This document shows positions 1-7,783 of a DNA stretch of 55,792 nt, one piece after another. Within the stretch, counting starts at the first letter, position 1. Each line of letters opens with the position of its first letter. A program made the position numbers and the translations under genes. Source of the stretch: DAISJD01 sp036821645 (lineage in GTDB: Bacteria > Pseudomonadota > Alphaproteobacteria > ATCC43930 > CGMCC-115725). Below the pieces are notes generated by a model. The model saw nothing but the letters and a program-made list of their open reading frames with translations. It did no database searches and was not told the DNA's origin. The stretch lies in the NCBI GenBank assembly GCA_036821645.1, contig DAISJD010000008.1:1-55792 (forward strand), given 5' to 3'.

Positions 1-2
1 TG

Positions 3-1199
3 GGCGGGCTCCTTGTGACCCAGCAAGCCGCCCTTGCCCAAAGTGCGGCGGATCTCGTTGAGGAAACCAGCCAATTAAAACGCGTCTCCATCGCAACCTT
101 GGTCGTCGGTCTCGTCCTTGCCATCCTGATCGTCCTGCGCACCCGCGCCTCGATCGTCCCCCCTCTGTTGGCCATTACCGCCGTGATGAAAAAATTGACC
201 GACGGTGACTTGGATGTGACCGTGCCCGGCACCGGGCGATCCGACGAGGTCGGGGAAATGGCCGCCTCGCTCGAAACGTTCCGCACCGCCTTAGAGCGTC
301 AGCGCGCGCTTGAGACGGAACAACAGGCCCAACAGATGGTGCAGCAGAACCGCGCCCGCCTGATCGAAGCCCTGGCCGACCAATTCGACCGTGCGGCGAG
401 CGGGTCGGTGCAAACCGTCGCCGCAGCCGCCCAGCAATTGCAGGGAACCGCCCGTGATTTGGGCCAGTCGGCCACCCTCACCAGCCAAGAAGCAACCATC
501 GTCGCCGATTCCTCGCAACAAGCCTCGATCAATGTCCAGATGGTGGCGACCGCCGCCGAAGAATTATCCAGTTCGATCCGCGAGATCAGCCGTCAGGTCA
601 CCCAGTCCTCATCCATCTCTTCAACGGCGATCCATGAAGCAAAACGCGCAGAAAAATCCGTCGAATTTCTTGAAATCGCAACCAATGACATCGGTAAAGT
701 GGTCAATCTGATCAATGACATCGCCGGAAAAACCAATCTTCTCGCCTTGAATGCCACCATCGAGGCAGCCCGTGCCGGAGAAGCCGGTAAAGGCTTTGCC
801 GTCGTTGCTACCGAAGTAAAAAACTTGGCCAGTCAGACAGGCCGCGCCACCGATGAAATTCAACGCCTGATTACCGCCGTGCAACAACAAACCCATCTCG
901 TCACCGCCGACATCCAAAAAATCGTCTCAGTGATTGAACATATTAGCTCGATTTCAACAGGCATCGCTGCCGCCGTCGAACAACAAAGTGCTGCAACCGA
1001 CGAAATCGCCCGCAATATCGAACAGGCATCCACCGGAACCACTGCCGTCACTGAGCGGGTCGCCACCGTGCAAACCACAGCCGACGAAACGGGCACGGCG
1101 TCTCGCGATGTCATGACCGCCTCGCAAAACCTCGCCGGTGAAGCAAGCGCCCTGCGCGACCTCATCACCCGTTTTCTGAGCGATGTGCGCGCGGCCTGA
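3..1199 (+). CDS. Methyl-accepting chemotaxis protein, 5' end missing
   Basis: This is the C-terminal part of a chemotaxis receptor that relays ligand signals to CheA/CheW. The frame is open to the window edge, so the periplasmic sensor and first membrane helix lie upstream, and the in-window GTG at 15 is probably not the true start. A membrane helix (VSIATLVVGLVLAILIVL) is followed by a HAMP domain (TRASIVPPLLAITAVMKKL...DEVGEMAASLETFR) and a coiled-coil signalling domain. Its hairpin tip, near GKVVNLINDIAGKTNLLALN and AGKGFAVVATEVKNLA, matches the highly conserved MCP tip. The C terminus (SDVRAA) has no CheR-docking pentapeptide. The stop codon lies inside the degenerate outer CRISPR repeat, so the array directly abuts this gene. 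The family assignment is certain; the ligand cannot be inferred. Confidence 0.93.
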   Translation, partial: GGLLVTQQAALAQSAADLVEETSQLKRVSIATLVVGLVLAILIVLRTRASIVPPLLAITAVMKKLTDGDLDVTVPGTGRSDEVGEMAASLETFRTALERQRALETEQQAQQMVQQNRARLIEALADQFDRAASGSVQTVAAAAQQLQGTARDLGQSATLTSQEATIVADSSQQASINVQMVATAAEELSSSIREISRQVTQSSSISSTAIHEAKRAEKSVEFLEIATNDIGKVVNLINDIAGKTNLLALNATIEAARAGEAGKGFAVVATEVKNLASQTGRATDEIQRLITAVQQQTHLVTADIQKIVSVIEHISSISTGIAAAVEQQSAATDEIARNIEQASTGTTAVTERVATVQTTADETGTASRDVMTASQNLAGEASALRDLITRFLSDVRAA

Positions 1200-2288
1200 C
1201 GTTGCATGCGGTCATGAGTCTGCTACAATCGGATGGCACATTCCTTGTCGTCAATGGCTGTTGTCGCTAGACCCCGTTCTCTGGTCTGCTACAATTTATT
1301 ATGTCAGGAGCACGGCCTTCGCCTTGTTGTCGCTAGACCCCGTTCTCTGGTCTGCTACAATCGCTGTGCTACTGAAGCGGAAGCGCGCACTGTTGTCGCT
1401 AGACCCCGTTCTCTGGTCTGCTACAATATCGCCATAGTTGATAAAAACGACCCCATCGTTGTCGCTAGACCCCGTTCTCTGGTCTGCTACAATTAAAAAT
1501 AAAAACATTGCATTTTAAATCTAGTTGTCGCTAGACCCCGTTCTCTGGTCTGCTACAATATTGCCCAGGCGGGTGTCGATGCCGCCGACAGTTGTCGCTA
1601 GACCCCGTTCTCTGGTCTGCTACAATATCGGAATCCAGGACCAACTTTGTCTGCTTGTTGTCGCTAGACCCCGTTCTCTGGTCTGCTACAATCGCCGATC
1701 GCTTGAGGGCCGACAGTCGTGAGTTGTCGCTAGACCCCGTTCTCTGGTCTGCTACAATAAAATCCCAACTCTTCACGCGTTCACTTAAAGTTGTCGCTAG
1801 ACCCCGTTCTCTGGTCTGCTACAATCTAGCTGCTGCCGTAGACGCGATCATCACCGTTGTCGCTAGACCCCGTTCTCTGGTCTGCTACAATGAACGCGAT
1901 CATATTCGCAAAAGATGGGGTGTTGTCGCTAGACCCCGTTCTCTGGTCTGCTACAATATCAATCATGTCGATTAAGGTCGCTGTCCTGTTGTCGCTAGAC
2001 CCCGTTCTCTGGTCTGCTACAATCGCAGAAAGATGCGGATCGGGCCGGTGATGCGTTGTCGCTAGACCCCGTTCTCTGGTCTGCTACAATGTGTGGCAAT
2101 CTGACATCAAAATGCCGGGTGTTGTCGCTAGACCCCGTTCTCTGGTCTGCTACAATAAATGACAGCATCGTGCCTTTTGTTAAACAGTTGTCGCTAGACC
2201 CCGTTCTCTGGTCTGCTACAATCATTCCTCTCCTTTTTCCAACTCATCCGGGGTTGTCGCTAGACCCCGTTCTCTGGTCTGCTACAAT
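1194..2288 (+). CRISPR. Type II-C CRISPR array: 16 perfect 36-bp repeats plus one degenerate repeat, 16 spacers
   Basis: Sixteen identical 36-bp repeats begin at 1260, 1326, 1392, 1458, 1524, 1591, 1657, 1723, 1790, 1856, 1922, 1988, 2055, 2121, 2187 and 2253. The repeat starts GTTGTCGCTAGACC and ends TCTGCTACAAT. Spacers are 30 nt, three of them 31 nt. A seventeenth repeat at 1194-1229 keeps only the 3' dodecamer GTCTGCTACAAT and is followed by a normal 30-nt spacer, so it is the decayed end of the array. The GTTGT...CTACAAT ends resemble the type II-C repeat of Neisseria. As there, the 3' end reads as an extended -10 box (TGCTACAAT), here with TAGACC 16 nt upstream as a possible -35, so crRNAs are probably made from promoters inside each repeat, reading in the + direction. 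The repeat pairs with the anti-repeat at 7144-7173. I recognised no spacer target. Confidence 0.98.
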
Positions 2289-2361
2289 GGATGATGGGAT
2301 AAATTGTTGTTTTTCAATGGTTTATCCCATCATTTCACGCGAAAAAAAATCGCAAAAAACG
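2289..2361. promoter_or_regulatory. Putative CRISPR leader with a 13-bp perfect stem-loop
   Basis: This AT-rich stretch lies between the last perfect repeat and the 3' end of cas2. It holds a perfect inverted repeat: ATGATGGGATAAA at 2291-2303 and TTTATCCCATCAT at 2321-2333, with a 17-nt loop, followed by A-rich runs. Because the degenerate repeat is at the opposite end, this side is inferred to be the leader where new spacers enter. The stem has no adjacent T-run in either direction, so it is not a classical terminator. It could be a structural signal for Cas1-Cas2 or a 3' end for array and cas transcripts. Confidence 0.5.
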
Positions 2362-2700
2362 TCAAAACAAGGCCAGTTGGTCGGGATTTTTTTTCGGCTT
2401 TTTTTTGCGTTGGCCGGAAAAGCGGATGATATTTTCATATTGTCGATCGGTGAAGGTCAAAATATGCACATCGCCGCGTTCCGGTAGATTCGATTCGATG
2501 CGGCGCATATAGGCTTCGAACTGCTCTTTGCCGTTGCAGAACCGAGCATAGACGGAAAATTGGCTCATTTCAAAGCCTTCATCCAACAAAAATTCTCGAA
2601 ATTTTGTCGCCTGCTTCGATTGGATCTTGGTATCCACCGGCAAATCGAACATCACGAAAATCCACATCAGCCGATACCCGCTTAATTGCGTTGCCGTCAT
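2362..2700 (-). CDS. cas2: CRISPR-associated endonuclease Cas2
   Basis: Cas2 is the small dimeric partner of Cas1 in the spacer-integration complex. The 112-residue product opens with the ferredoxin-like core pattern LMWIFVMFDLPVDTK, whose Asp is the conserved position, and contains GDVHILTFTDRQYENI, both typical of type II Cas2. The ATG at 2700 overlaps the cas1 stop (ATGA overlap), so the two are translationally coupled; longer upstream frames have no support. The tail is Lys-rich (GQRKKKPKKNPDQLALF). It is the last gene of the cas9-cas1-cas2 operon, which runs toward the array. Three genes without csn2 or cas4 define subtype II-C. Confidence 0.95.
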   Translation of the reverse strand: MTATQLSGYRLMWIFVMFDLPVDTKIQSKQATKFREFLLDEGFEMSQFSVYARFCNGKEQFEAYMRRIESNLPERGDVHILTFTDRQYENIIRFSGQRKKKPKKNPDQLALF

Positions 2701-3623
2701 GGGATGAGCGCGTCCAACCCCGCGAGTTCGAGGGCGGTTGGGGGCTGCGGCAAGATCAAGCCATCGGCACGCCCGGACAAGAAACAATCGGCCAAGCTTT
2801 GCGCCATGCGGGCCGCCGCCCCGGTCACCGTCGTCGTCCCCGATGCGCCGGGCAGGTCGAGGGCGATCAGCCTGGTAAAGGCGCGCTTCGCCTCGGCTGT
2901 GACCCCCGTGATCCCCGCCGCCTGCAACCGTTTGGTCATCGAATCGACCAAGGGGCGCAGGGGTTCGATCAAATCGTCGGCCAAGGCAAACGCATTGCCC
3001 CGGTTTGCATGGTGAATCCCGATCGACGGGTGCAAACCCGCCGCAACCACCGATCGGGCAACCAGCGATCGCACCACCGTATAGCCGTAATTCAACAAGG
3101 CATTGGCATCGTCCGCCCCGCGATCGCGGCGAAAATCATCGCCCATCAACAGCGGCCAATAGCGCCGTGCCGCCTGGGCTTCGACATTTTCGGCATCGCC
3201 CGGTCCGACCTTGCGGATAAATTTGGCAAAATCCGCCGCATCCGCCACCCCATGCGCCGCTAGGACGGCCGCCTGCCAGGCGATTTTGGCGATCACCACC
3301 CGCCGCCACAATTGTTTGACGAGCGGTTTGCCCGCGTCCCACTGGGCGCGGATATGGGCGTTTTGGGTGTGATGCCCATCAATCGGCAGGCAAACCGCAA
3401 CGGGTGCGTGATTGGCGGCACAGATCACCATCACCGCCCCCCGTTCCGCCAGGGCCACCATCAGATTGGTGGACCAAGTAATGCCATGGGCATGGACGAT
3501 CACCGCCGCCACATCGTCGAGGGGAACCCGCCCGACCGTCACCCGATCTTGCGAGACGACGAGAAAACCGCGCTGAACCGATAAGTGACGGCCATCGGTG
3601 GCGATATCGACGATGGTCTCCAT
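2697..3623 (-). CDS. cas1: CRISPR-associated endonuclease Cas1
   Basis: Cas1 is the integrase of spacer acquisition, a metal-dependent nuclease/transposase that works with Cas2. The 308-residue protein has the N-terminal beta-strand domain (QRGFLVVSQDRVTVGRVPLDDVAAVI) and the C-terminal helical catalytic domain. Conserved blocks are visible: DDANALLNYGYTVVRSLVARSVVAAGLHPSIGIHH, with the catalytic His in the GLHPSIG block, and FALADDLIEPLRPLVD, with the acidic metal ligands. It starts at an ATG 11 nt after the cas9 stop with a G-rich Shine-Dalgarno (GGGGGTGGGG). Length and gene order are typical for type II-C. Confidence 0.96.
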   Translation of the reverse strand: METIVDIATDGRHLSVQRGFLVVSQDRVTVGRVPLDDVAAVIVHAHGITWSTNLMVALAERGAVMVICAANHAPVAVCLPIDGHHTQNAHIRAQWDAGKPLVKQLWRRVVIAKIAWQAAVLAAHGVADAADFAKFIRKVGPGDAENVEAQAARRYWPLLMGDDFRRDRGADDANALLNYGYTVVRSLVARSVVAAGLHPSIGIHHANRGNAFALADDLIEPLRPLVDSMTKRLQAAGITGVTAEAKRAFTRLIALDLPGASGTTTVTGAAARMAQSLADCFLSGRADGLILPQPPTALELAGLDALIP

Positions 3624-3634
3624 GCCCCACCCCC

Positions 3635-6600
3635 TTAAACCGCAGGGGGCCGGTGCCGGGTCGCGCGCCGTCGTTTGCGGGCCGGAAAGCCCGGATCCTG
3701 CACCCGGCCCAATTCGTCGATCCGCACCTGTCGGGCTTTTTGTTTTTTCAGGCTGCTGGCCGCGAACGAGCGATATTTGAACGGATCGTCTTTCGCGGCG
3801 TCGCGTTCCTTCAAGCTGCCGCCTTCCTGGGGTTCGGCCACAGTCAGAGACCCCCTCTGATCAAATTTGACGACTCGCATCAGATGGCGGGTGCCGTCCT
3901 CCTCGGCAATCGCGATCAGATCGTCTTGGCGCAGGGATAACACCTTGCGCGCCGTCGGGGTGGCCGCCCGCACCGGCGAGGTCCAGCCGGGTTGGTGGGC
4001 GTCGAACATGGTGACAACGTCGCTCACCCATTTGCCGTCGGGCATTTCCCACACGTCGTAGCGATAATTGCTGTCGCCCTTGTACCCTTTATAGACTTTA
4101 CCCGTTCGATCCTTGATGGGAATGACCGTCAGGGGTTCAACGACCCGCACCCGGCGAATGCCGCGATAAATCAACGGCCCCAGTTCGCGGAACTGACGCA
4201 GGCGCGCCTCGAACGCCTTGCCTTCCGCCCCGGCGGTGAAATAGGCAAGGGCCGCCCGCAACTGCGGGTCGCGCACGCCCTTGGTCCCATGCGGGTCAAG
4301 ATCGGCGGGTTTCAAGGCGGTAATCGGCACGCGATGGACCACGATATCGTTGCCGCGCGCGTCCTTTTCCCCCGTCAGGCCATAGGCCGTATCGTTATGC
4401 AGGCGACCCGCCGTGCGATCCTGACCCGGTTTCAGGCCCGTTTTCGCGGCGGTGCCGTGATCGGCGCGATGACTGACGATGATTTGATTGACCATGCGTT
4501 CCAGTGGGGCACGAAACCCATCCCAGGGGTCCGGCACCATCAGGCGCTCGACACCCGCCGCGCCCGACTTACCCGATTCGGTCGCCATCCGTTGCAGCAG
4601 GGATCGATCGATGATCGCGATCACGAACGCATCCATCGCATGGTGCCGGTGGTTGAGACGGTTTTTCGCCTGACCGGCCCCACCACCGAGATTATGACCA
4701 CGGACCAATTCGTTCAGGCCCAATTTGCGCCGGACGATTTCGGTCAGGCGACCGGGCGACACCCACAGATGGCTCGACCCTTCGCCCTTGCCGGGATAAA
4801 GGCTCGACAAATATTCCCGCGCCAACCGGGACAGGTATTGGGTATCGACCAATTGGCGCGCGAAAAACCCTTCTTCCTCGCGAAACCGATCCAAGGCGTC
4901 TTCTTGAAAACGCCATTGTTTGTTTTTCGGCAAATGGGCCACCCGCGCCAGAATCGAATCCCAATCGCCATCGGGATAACGAATGGCGAAGTCTTCGCGG
5001 GCCTGAAACGGTGTGCGCCGCCGTTTCAGACGATTCGCTTCGCGCAGGCACAGGATTTTATTGGCATTGGTATCGTCCAGCGTTTCGGAAATCGGCAGGA
5101 TATGGTCAACCTCGACCGACCCGTTGAACAACATCTCGATCCCGATCATCGCCCCGCTATAGATACAGCGCCGATCCAACGCATTCGGGTGTTGTTCCTG
5201 CCACAGTTTCAACAGGGCGCGGTTGGCCCCGGTATCCATGCTGTCTCCCAGTTTGCGCAAATCGTCCGATCGCGCCTCCGCATCCCGGCGATTTTGCGTA
5301 TTTTGGCGGTTTCTATCGGTTTTTTCATCCTCGCTCAGCTTCAAATCGCGGGCGAGTTCGATCGCGATCTGATGCGGCACCCCATAGCGCCGGATCAGGC
5401 GGTTGATCACGCGCCGCAATTGCCCCAAACCGATATGCACGGTGGGATTGGTGATCCGTCCGATCCGGGTGATATCGTCATCGGCGGGATCGCCCGTGCC
5501 CGGCAAGAGATGGCGTTCCAAGACGACCCCATAATAGGGCAGGGCCGGATAGCCTTTTTCGTCGGTATAGGGCTCGTCCACACGAAAATCGCTGTGATGA
5601 CCGAGACCCGCCCGGACGACCGCCGCCGAATAGACGATCACGTCCTTTTCCAGTTCGGCGATCAGATCGCGGGTCGCGGTCAGGCCGAACCGACCATAGC
5701 CTTCGGGCAGATGGGCACCCAGGATCGCATCCCGCTGCTCGTCGCTGAGATCGTAGGTTGCGACCAACCAATCGCCGAGCGCCGCCTCATCCTCGTCATC
5801 GCGCAGGCGGGACAGGATGGCCCATTGTTCATCCGCCGAAAAAAACGCCCAGCGATTGCCGAATCGTTTCTTGTCGAAGAATTGGGCATAGATCTCGTCG
5901 CCGAGTAGATGAGGGCGGTTATCGCTTTCCTTGTTGAAGCGCGCATCGGGATCGAGTTTCAGGGTCTTGCGCAGGCTTTGAAACGTGACTTTCTGCTTTG
6001 TCCGCAACGCGTTCAGCAGCAGATCGCGCTGTTCCAGGGTCAGTTTTTCCTTGGCCCCGCCCGGTTGAACGATTTCGAGCGCGTTTACCTCTTCCAAGAG
6101 ACGGCGATGCTGGAACAGGGGGTGCGCCTTGGGCAGGCGCGGTTCCGGCGGCAACAGGGTGCAAACGCCGATTTTCAGGGCCTTCAACGGGCGCTGAAAA
6201 AACACGATCTCATGAAGACGCGCGCGGACTTCCTCGGTCAAGAGGGTCGGGTGATGGGGGGCCTGGGCGTCCCAGATCGCGTCGAACTCGTCTTCGATCT
6301 GGGCGCGGCTGGGATAGAAATCATACCCGTCGCCCTTCGCATCCTCGCCGGTTTCCGGGCGCAGGCGGGCGCGCACGCCGGGGATGTGATTGGCGTCGGG
6401 GGCGGAAAGGCGGCGGCGATGGAGAAATTCGCCCAAGGTGCGGGCACCATCTTCACGCATGGCGGCATCCAACCGATCAATGGCAACGGCAATCTTGCCC
6501 GCCTCGGCATCGCCCTTGCGATCGGTTTTGCGGTTGGATTTGAACCCGCGCCGTTGGTTCAGATGGAAAAACGCCCGGCCCAGGTGATAGGGCGGCAAAG

Positions 6601-6946
6601 GCCCGTCCAACGCCGCCGCGCGCAGGGCATAAGGGTCCAATCCTTCGAGACCCTTGCGCGTTGCCGCATCGTCGGGCAACAGACCGTCGGTAATCAAATG
6701 GTCGATCAACGCATCGCGCCGTTGAATCAACCGATCCCGCCGCCGCCGCATCGCGCGCGCCGCCCGCCGGTCGATGGCAAGCGAGGCCTTCGATTTCGGA
6801 TCGCGCCCATCGCCGAAAATCCGCGATCCCATGGCGAGAATGCGATAGGGATTATCCCGCTCGTCCAGAACGAGCGCACACCAGCCCAGAGAATTGGTGC
6901 CGAGGTCTATGCCGAGACGGTATTTGACTGGTTGCTTGAATGACAT
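3635..6946 (-). CDS. cas9: Type II-C CRISPR nuclease Cas9
   Basis: Cas9 is the crRNA:tracrRNA-guided DNA endonuclease. The 1103-residue product is in the compact size range of type II-C. All nuclease motifs are intact. RuvC-I is at the N terminus (YRLGIDLGTNSLGW, Asp14), then the Arg-rich bridge helix (DRRAARAMRRRRDRLIQRR). RuvC-II follows (QIAIELARDLK, Glu530), then HNH (VEVDHILPISETLDDTNANK, His615), and RuvC-III (NHRHHAMDAFVIAI, Asp772). The ATG at 6946 is chosen because GGAGAG lies 7 nt upstream; the in-frame GTG at 6952 would overlap that site. The C-terminal third should hold the PAM-interacting domain, whose specificity cannot be read by eye. No frameshift is present, so the system appears active. 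Confidence 0.97.
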   Translation of the reverse strand: MSFKQPVKYRLGIDLGTNSLGWCALVLDERDNPYRILAMGSRIFGDGRDPKSKASLAIDRRAARAMRRRRDRLIQRRDALIDHLITDGLLPDDAATRKGLEGLDPYALRAAALDGPLPPYHLGRAFFHLNQRRGFKSNRKTDRKGDAEAGKIAVAIDRLDAAMREDGARTLGEFLHRRRLSAPDANHIPGVRARLRPETGEDAKGDGYDFYPSRAQIEDEFDAIWDAQAPHHPTLLTEEVRARLHEIVFFQRPLKALKIGVCTLLPPEPRLPKAHPLFQHRRLLEEVNALEIVQPGGAKEKLTLEQRDLLLNALRTKQKVTFQSLRKTLKLDPDARFNKESDNRPHLLGDEIYAQFFDKKRFGNRWAFFSADEQWAILSRLRDDEDEAALGDWLVATYDLSDEQRDAILGAHLPEGYGRFGLTATRDLIAELEKDVIVYSAAVVRAGLGHHSDFRVDEPYTDEKGYPALPYYGVVLERHLLPGTGDPADDDITRIGRITNPTVHIGLGQLRRVINRLIRRYGVPHQIAIELARDLKLSEDEKTDRNRQNTQNRRDAEARSDDLRKLGDSMDTGANRALLKLWQEQHPNALDRRCIYSGAMIGIEMLFNGSVEVDHILPISETLDDTNANKILCLREANRLKRRRTPFQAREDFAIRYPDGDWDSILARVAHLPKNKQWRFQEDALDRFREEEGFFARQLVDTQYLSRLAREYLSSLYPGKGEGSSHLWVSPGRLTEIVRRKLGLNELVRGHNLGGGAGQAKNRLNHRHHAMDAFVIAIIDRSLLQRMATESGKSGAAGVERLMVPDPWDGFRAPLERMVNQIIVSHRADHGTAAKTGLKPGQDRTAGRLHNDTAYGLTGEKDARGNDIVVHRVPITALKPADLDPHGTKGVRDPQLRAALAYFTAGAEGKAFEARLRQFRELGPLIYRGIRRVRVVEPLTVIPIKDRTGKVYKGYKGDSNYRYDVWEMPDGKWVSDVVTMFDAHQPGWTSPVRAATPTARKVLSLRQDDLIAIAEEDGTRHLMRVVKFDQRGSLTVAEPQEGGSLKERDAAKDDPFKYRSFAASSLKKQKARQVRIDELGRVQDPGFPARKRRRATRHRPPAV

Positions 6947-6966
6947 GGACACTCTCTCCTTTTAAG

Positions 6967-7002
6967 AGAGTATCTGACTATTCTTAAACTATCTCGTCAA
7001 GC
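6967..7002 (-). promoter_or_regulatory. cas9 operon promoter region
   Basis: On the minus strand this AT-rich region contains GCTTGACG (7002-6995), whose TTGACG is a good -35 candidate, and GATACTCT (6974-6967) shortly before the cas9 Shine-Dalgarno. The same two octamers, in the same order, occur in the tracrRNA promoter on the other strand. The spacing differs, so the exact -10 is uncertain. The shared blocks suggest co-regulation of cas9 and tracrRNA. Confidence 0.4.
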
Positions 7003-7112
7003 AAGATAACTATACAACTGTAAAAATTATAAAATAGAATCATTCGTTTATCACGTCGTCACTCCTTATTTTCACGCCATCGCCGATTAAAAGCGGCGAA
7101 ATCAAAAACCGC

Positions 7113-7141
7113 TTGACGCGGTTAAAGAGTATGATACTCTT
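7113..7141 (+). promoter_or_regulatory. tracrRNA promoter with a 17-bp perfect palindrome
   Basis: TTGACG at 7113-7118 is a plausible -35, followed by AAGAGTATGATACTCTT at 7125-7141, a perfect palindrome with 8-bp arms around one G. The -10 (GATACT or TACTCT, spacing 14-16) lies inside the palindrome, which puts transcription start at about 7145, exactly where the anti-repeat begins. The palindrome could be an operator for a repressor or a short RNA hairpin. No regulator gene is evident in the locus. Confidence 0.5.
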
Positions 7142-7143
7142 CA

Positions 7144-7223
7144 ACCACAGAGAACGGGGTCTGGCGGTTAACAAGAAGCCAGTCTTCACCAAATAAGGGC
7201 GATGCTCCGGCGTCGCCTTTTTT
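7144..7223 (+). ncRNA. tracrRNA
   Basis: This RNA base-pairs with crRNA repeats to form the guide duplex recognised by Cas9 and processed by RNase III. The anti-repeat at about 7144-7173 contains AGAGAACGGGGTCT, exactly complementary to the repeat core, and the flanking bases pair with one bulge and several G-U pairs. A short nexus-like stem (AAGA/TCTT, about 7173-7186) and a strong terminator hairpin follow. It lies divergently upstream of cas9. The 5' end is inferred from the anti-repeat start and promoter spacing. Confidence 0.9.
7198..7223 (+). terminator. Rho-independent terminator of the tracrRNA
   Basis: GGCGA and TCGCC arms enclose TGCTCCGGCG, followed directly by six T residues. It also forms the 3' hairpin of the tracrRNA. 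Confidence 0.85.
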
Positions 7224-7237
7224 GTTGTGCGCGCCAT

Positions 7238-7265
7238 AAAAAAAGGGCCGCCCGGCAGACGGCCC
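7238..7265 (-). terminator. Rho-independent terminator of the 7289-7678 gene
   Basis: On the minus strand a GGGCCG...CGGCCC hairpin is followed by seven T residues. It faces the tracrRNA terminator, so the two convergent transcripts are separated by back-to-back terminators. Confidence 0.85.
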
Positions 7266-7288
7266 CTCGGTATCCGACAAAACGCGCC

Positions 7289-7678
7289 TTAAATCCCCCG
7301 CATCCGATCCGCCGCCAGGACATAGCGCCGGGCATGGGCCAGGATCTGACCGTCGGTCGGGTGATCGCTGGTCTCGACCCCGATCACCCGGTCTGAAAGC
7401 GCGTGGTGATGGGCGTTAATATGTTTCACCAGTTCCAACTTGGCGGCACCCGGCCCCAGGATCAGCCATTCCTGCGCCTCGCCAAGCGTCGCGATAATCG
7501 CCTCGAAAAACGCGCGATCTTCCGCCGTACGCTTGCCCGAGACATTGCCCGCATGGTGATGGCGCTTATGGGCGGGATGATCGCCTTTGAGGTGGATGGT
7601 TTCCACCGCGTCGCGATTGAAACTCAAGACATGGGCTTCTTGATGATCGAGCCACACAACGGCATGATAATGGGTCAT
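7289..7678 (-). CDS. Translational machinery-like protein (eRF1-like fold family)
   Basis: The 129-residue protein starts MTHYHAVVWLDHQEAHVLSFNRD, a hallmark of a small proteobacterial family usually annotated as translational machinery protein and distantly related to eRF1/COG1503. The central segment is His-rich (HKRHHHAGN, HINAHHHAL), and a GPGAAKLELVKHI block matches the family. The start at 7678 is chosen because the family begins at this Met; the 21 upstream residues look like untranslated sequence. Its biochemical role is unknown. It has its own terminator and stands alone between the CRISPR locus and the ABC transporter genes. Confidence 0.75.
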   Translation of the reverse strand: MTHYHAVVWLDHQEAHVLSFNRDAVETIHLKGDHPAHKRHHHAGNVSGKRTAEDRAFFEAIIATLGEAQEWLILGPGAAKLELVKHINAHHHALSDRVIGVETSDHPTDGQILAHARRYVLAADRMRGI

Positions 7679-7783
7679 TCTGGGTCCACTCGGTTGGGCG
7701 CACGGCCTTGAAGACGTGCGCGATGACCAACCCTGCCCCAAACAACGACACCCCGTCTTTGATCGATATCAAGGGTGCACCGC

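Noticed and set aside
1183..2487. Several repeat-containing open frames across the CRISPR array
   Set aside because: They are translations of the 36-bp repeat and spacers, not proteins.
3992..5908. Long plus-strand reading frame (638 codons) opposite cas9
   Set aside because: It is antisense to conserved Cas9 codons, has no domain signal or Shine-Dalgarno, and arises from GC-rich codon bias.
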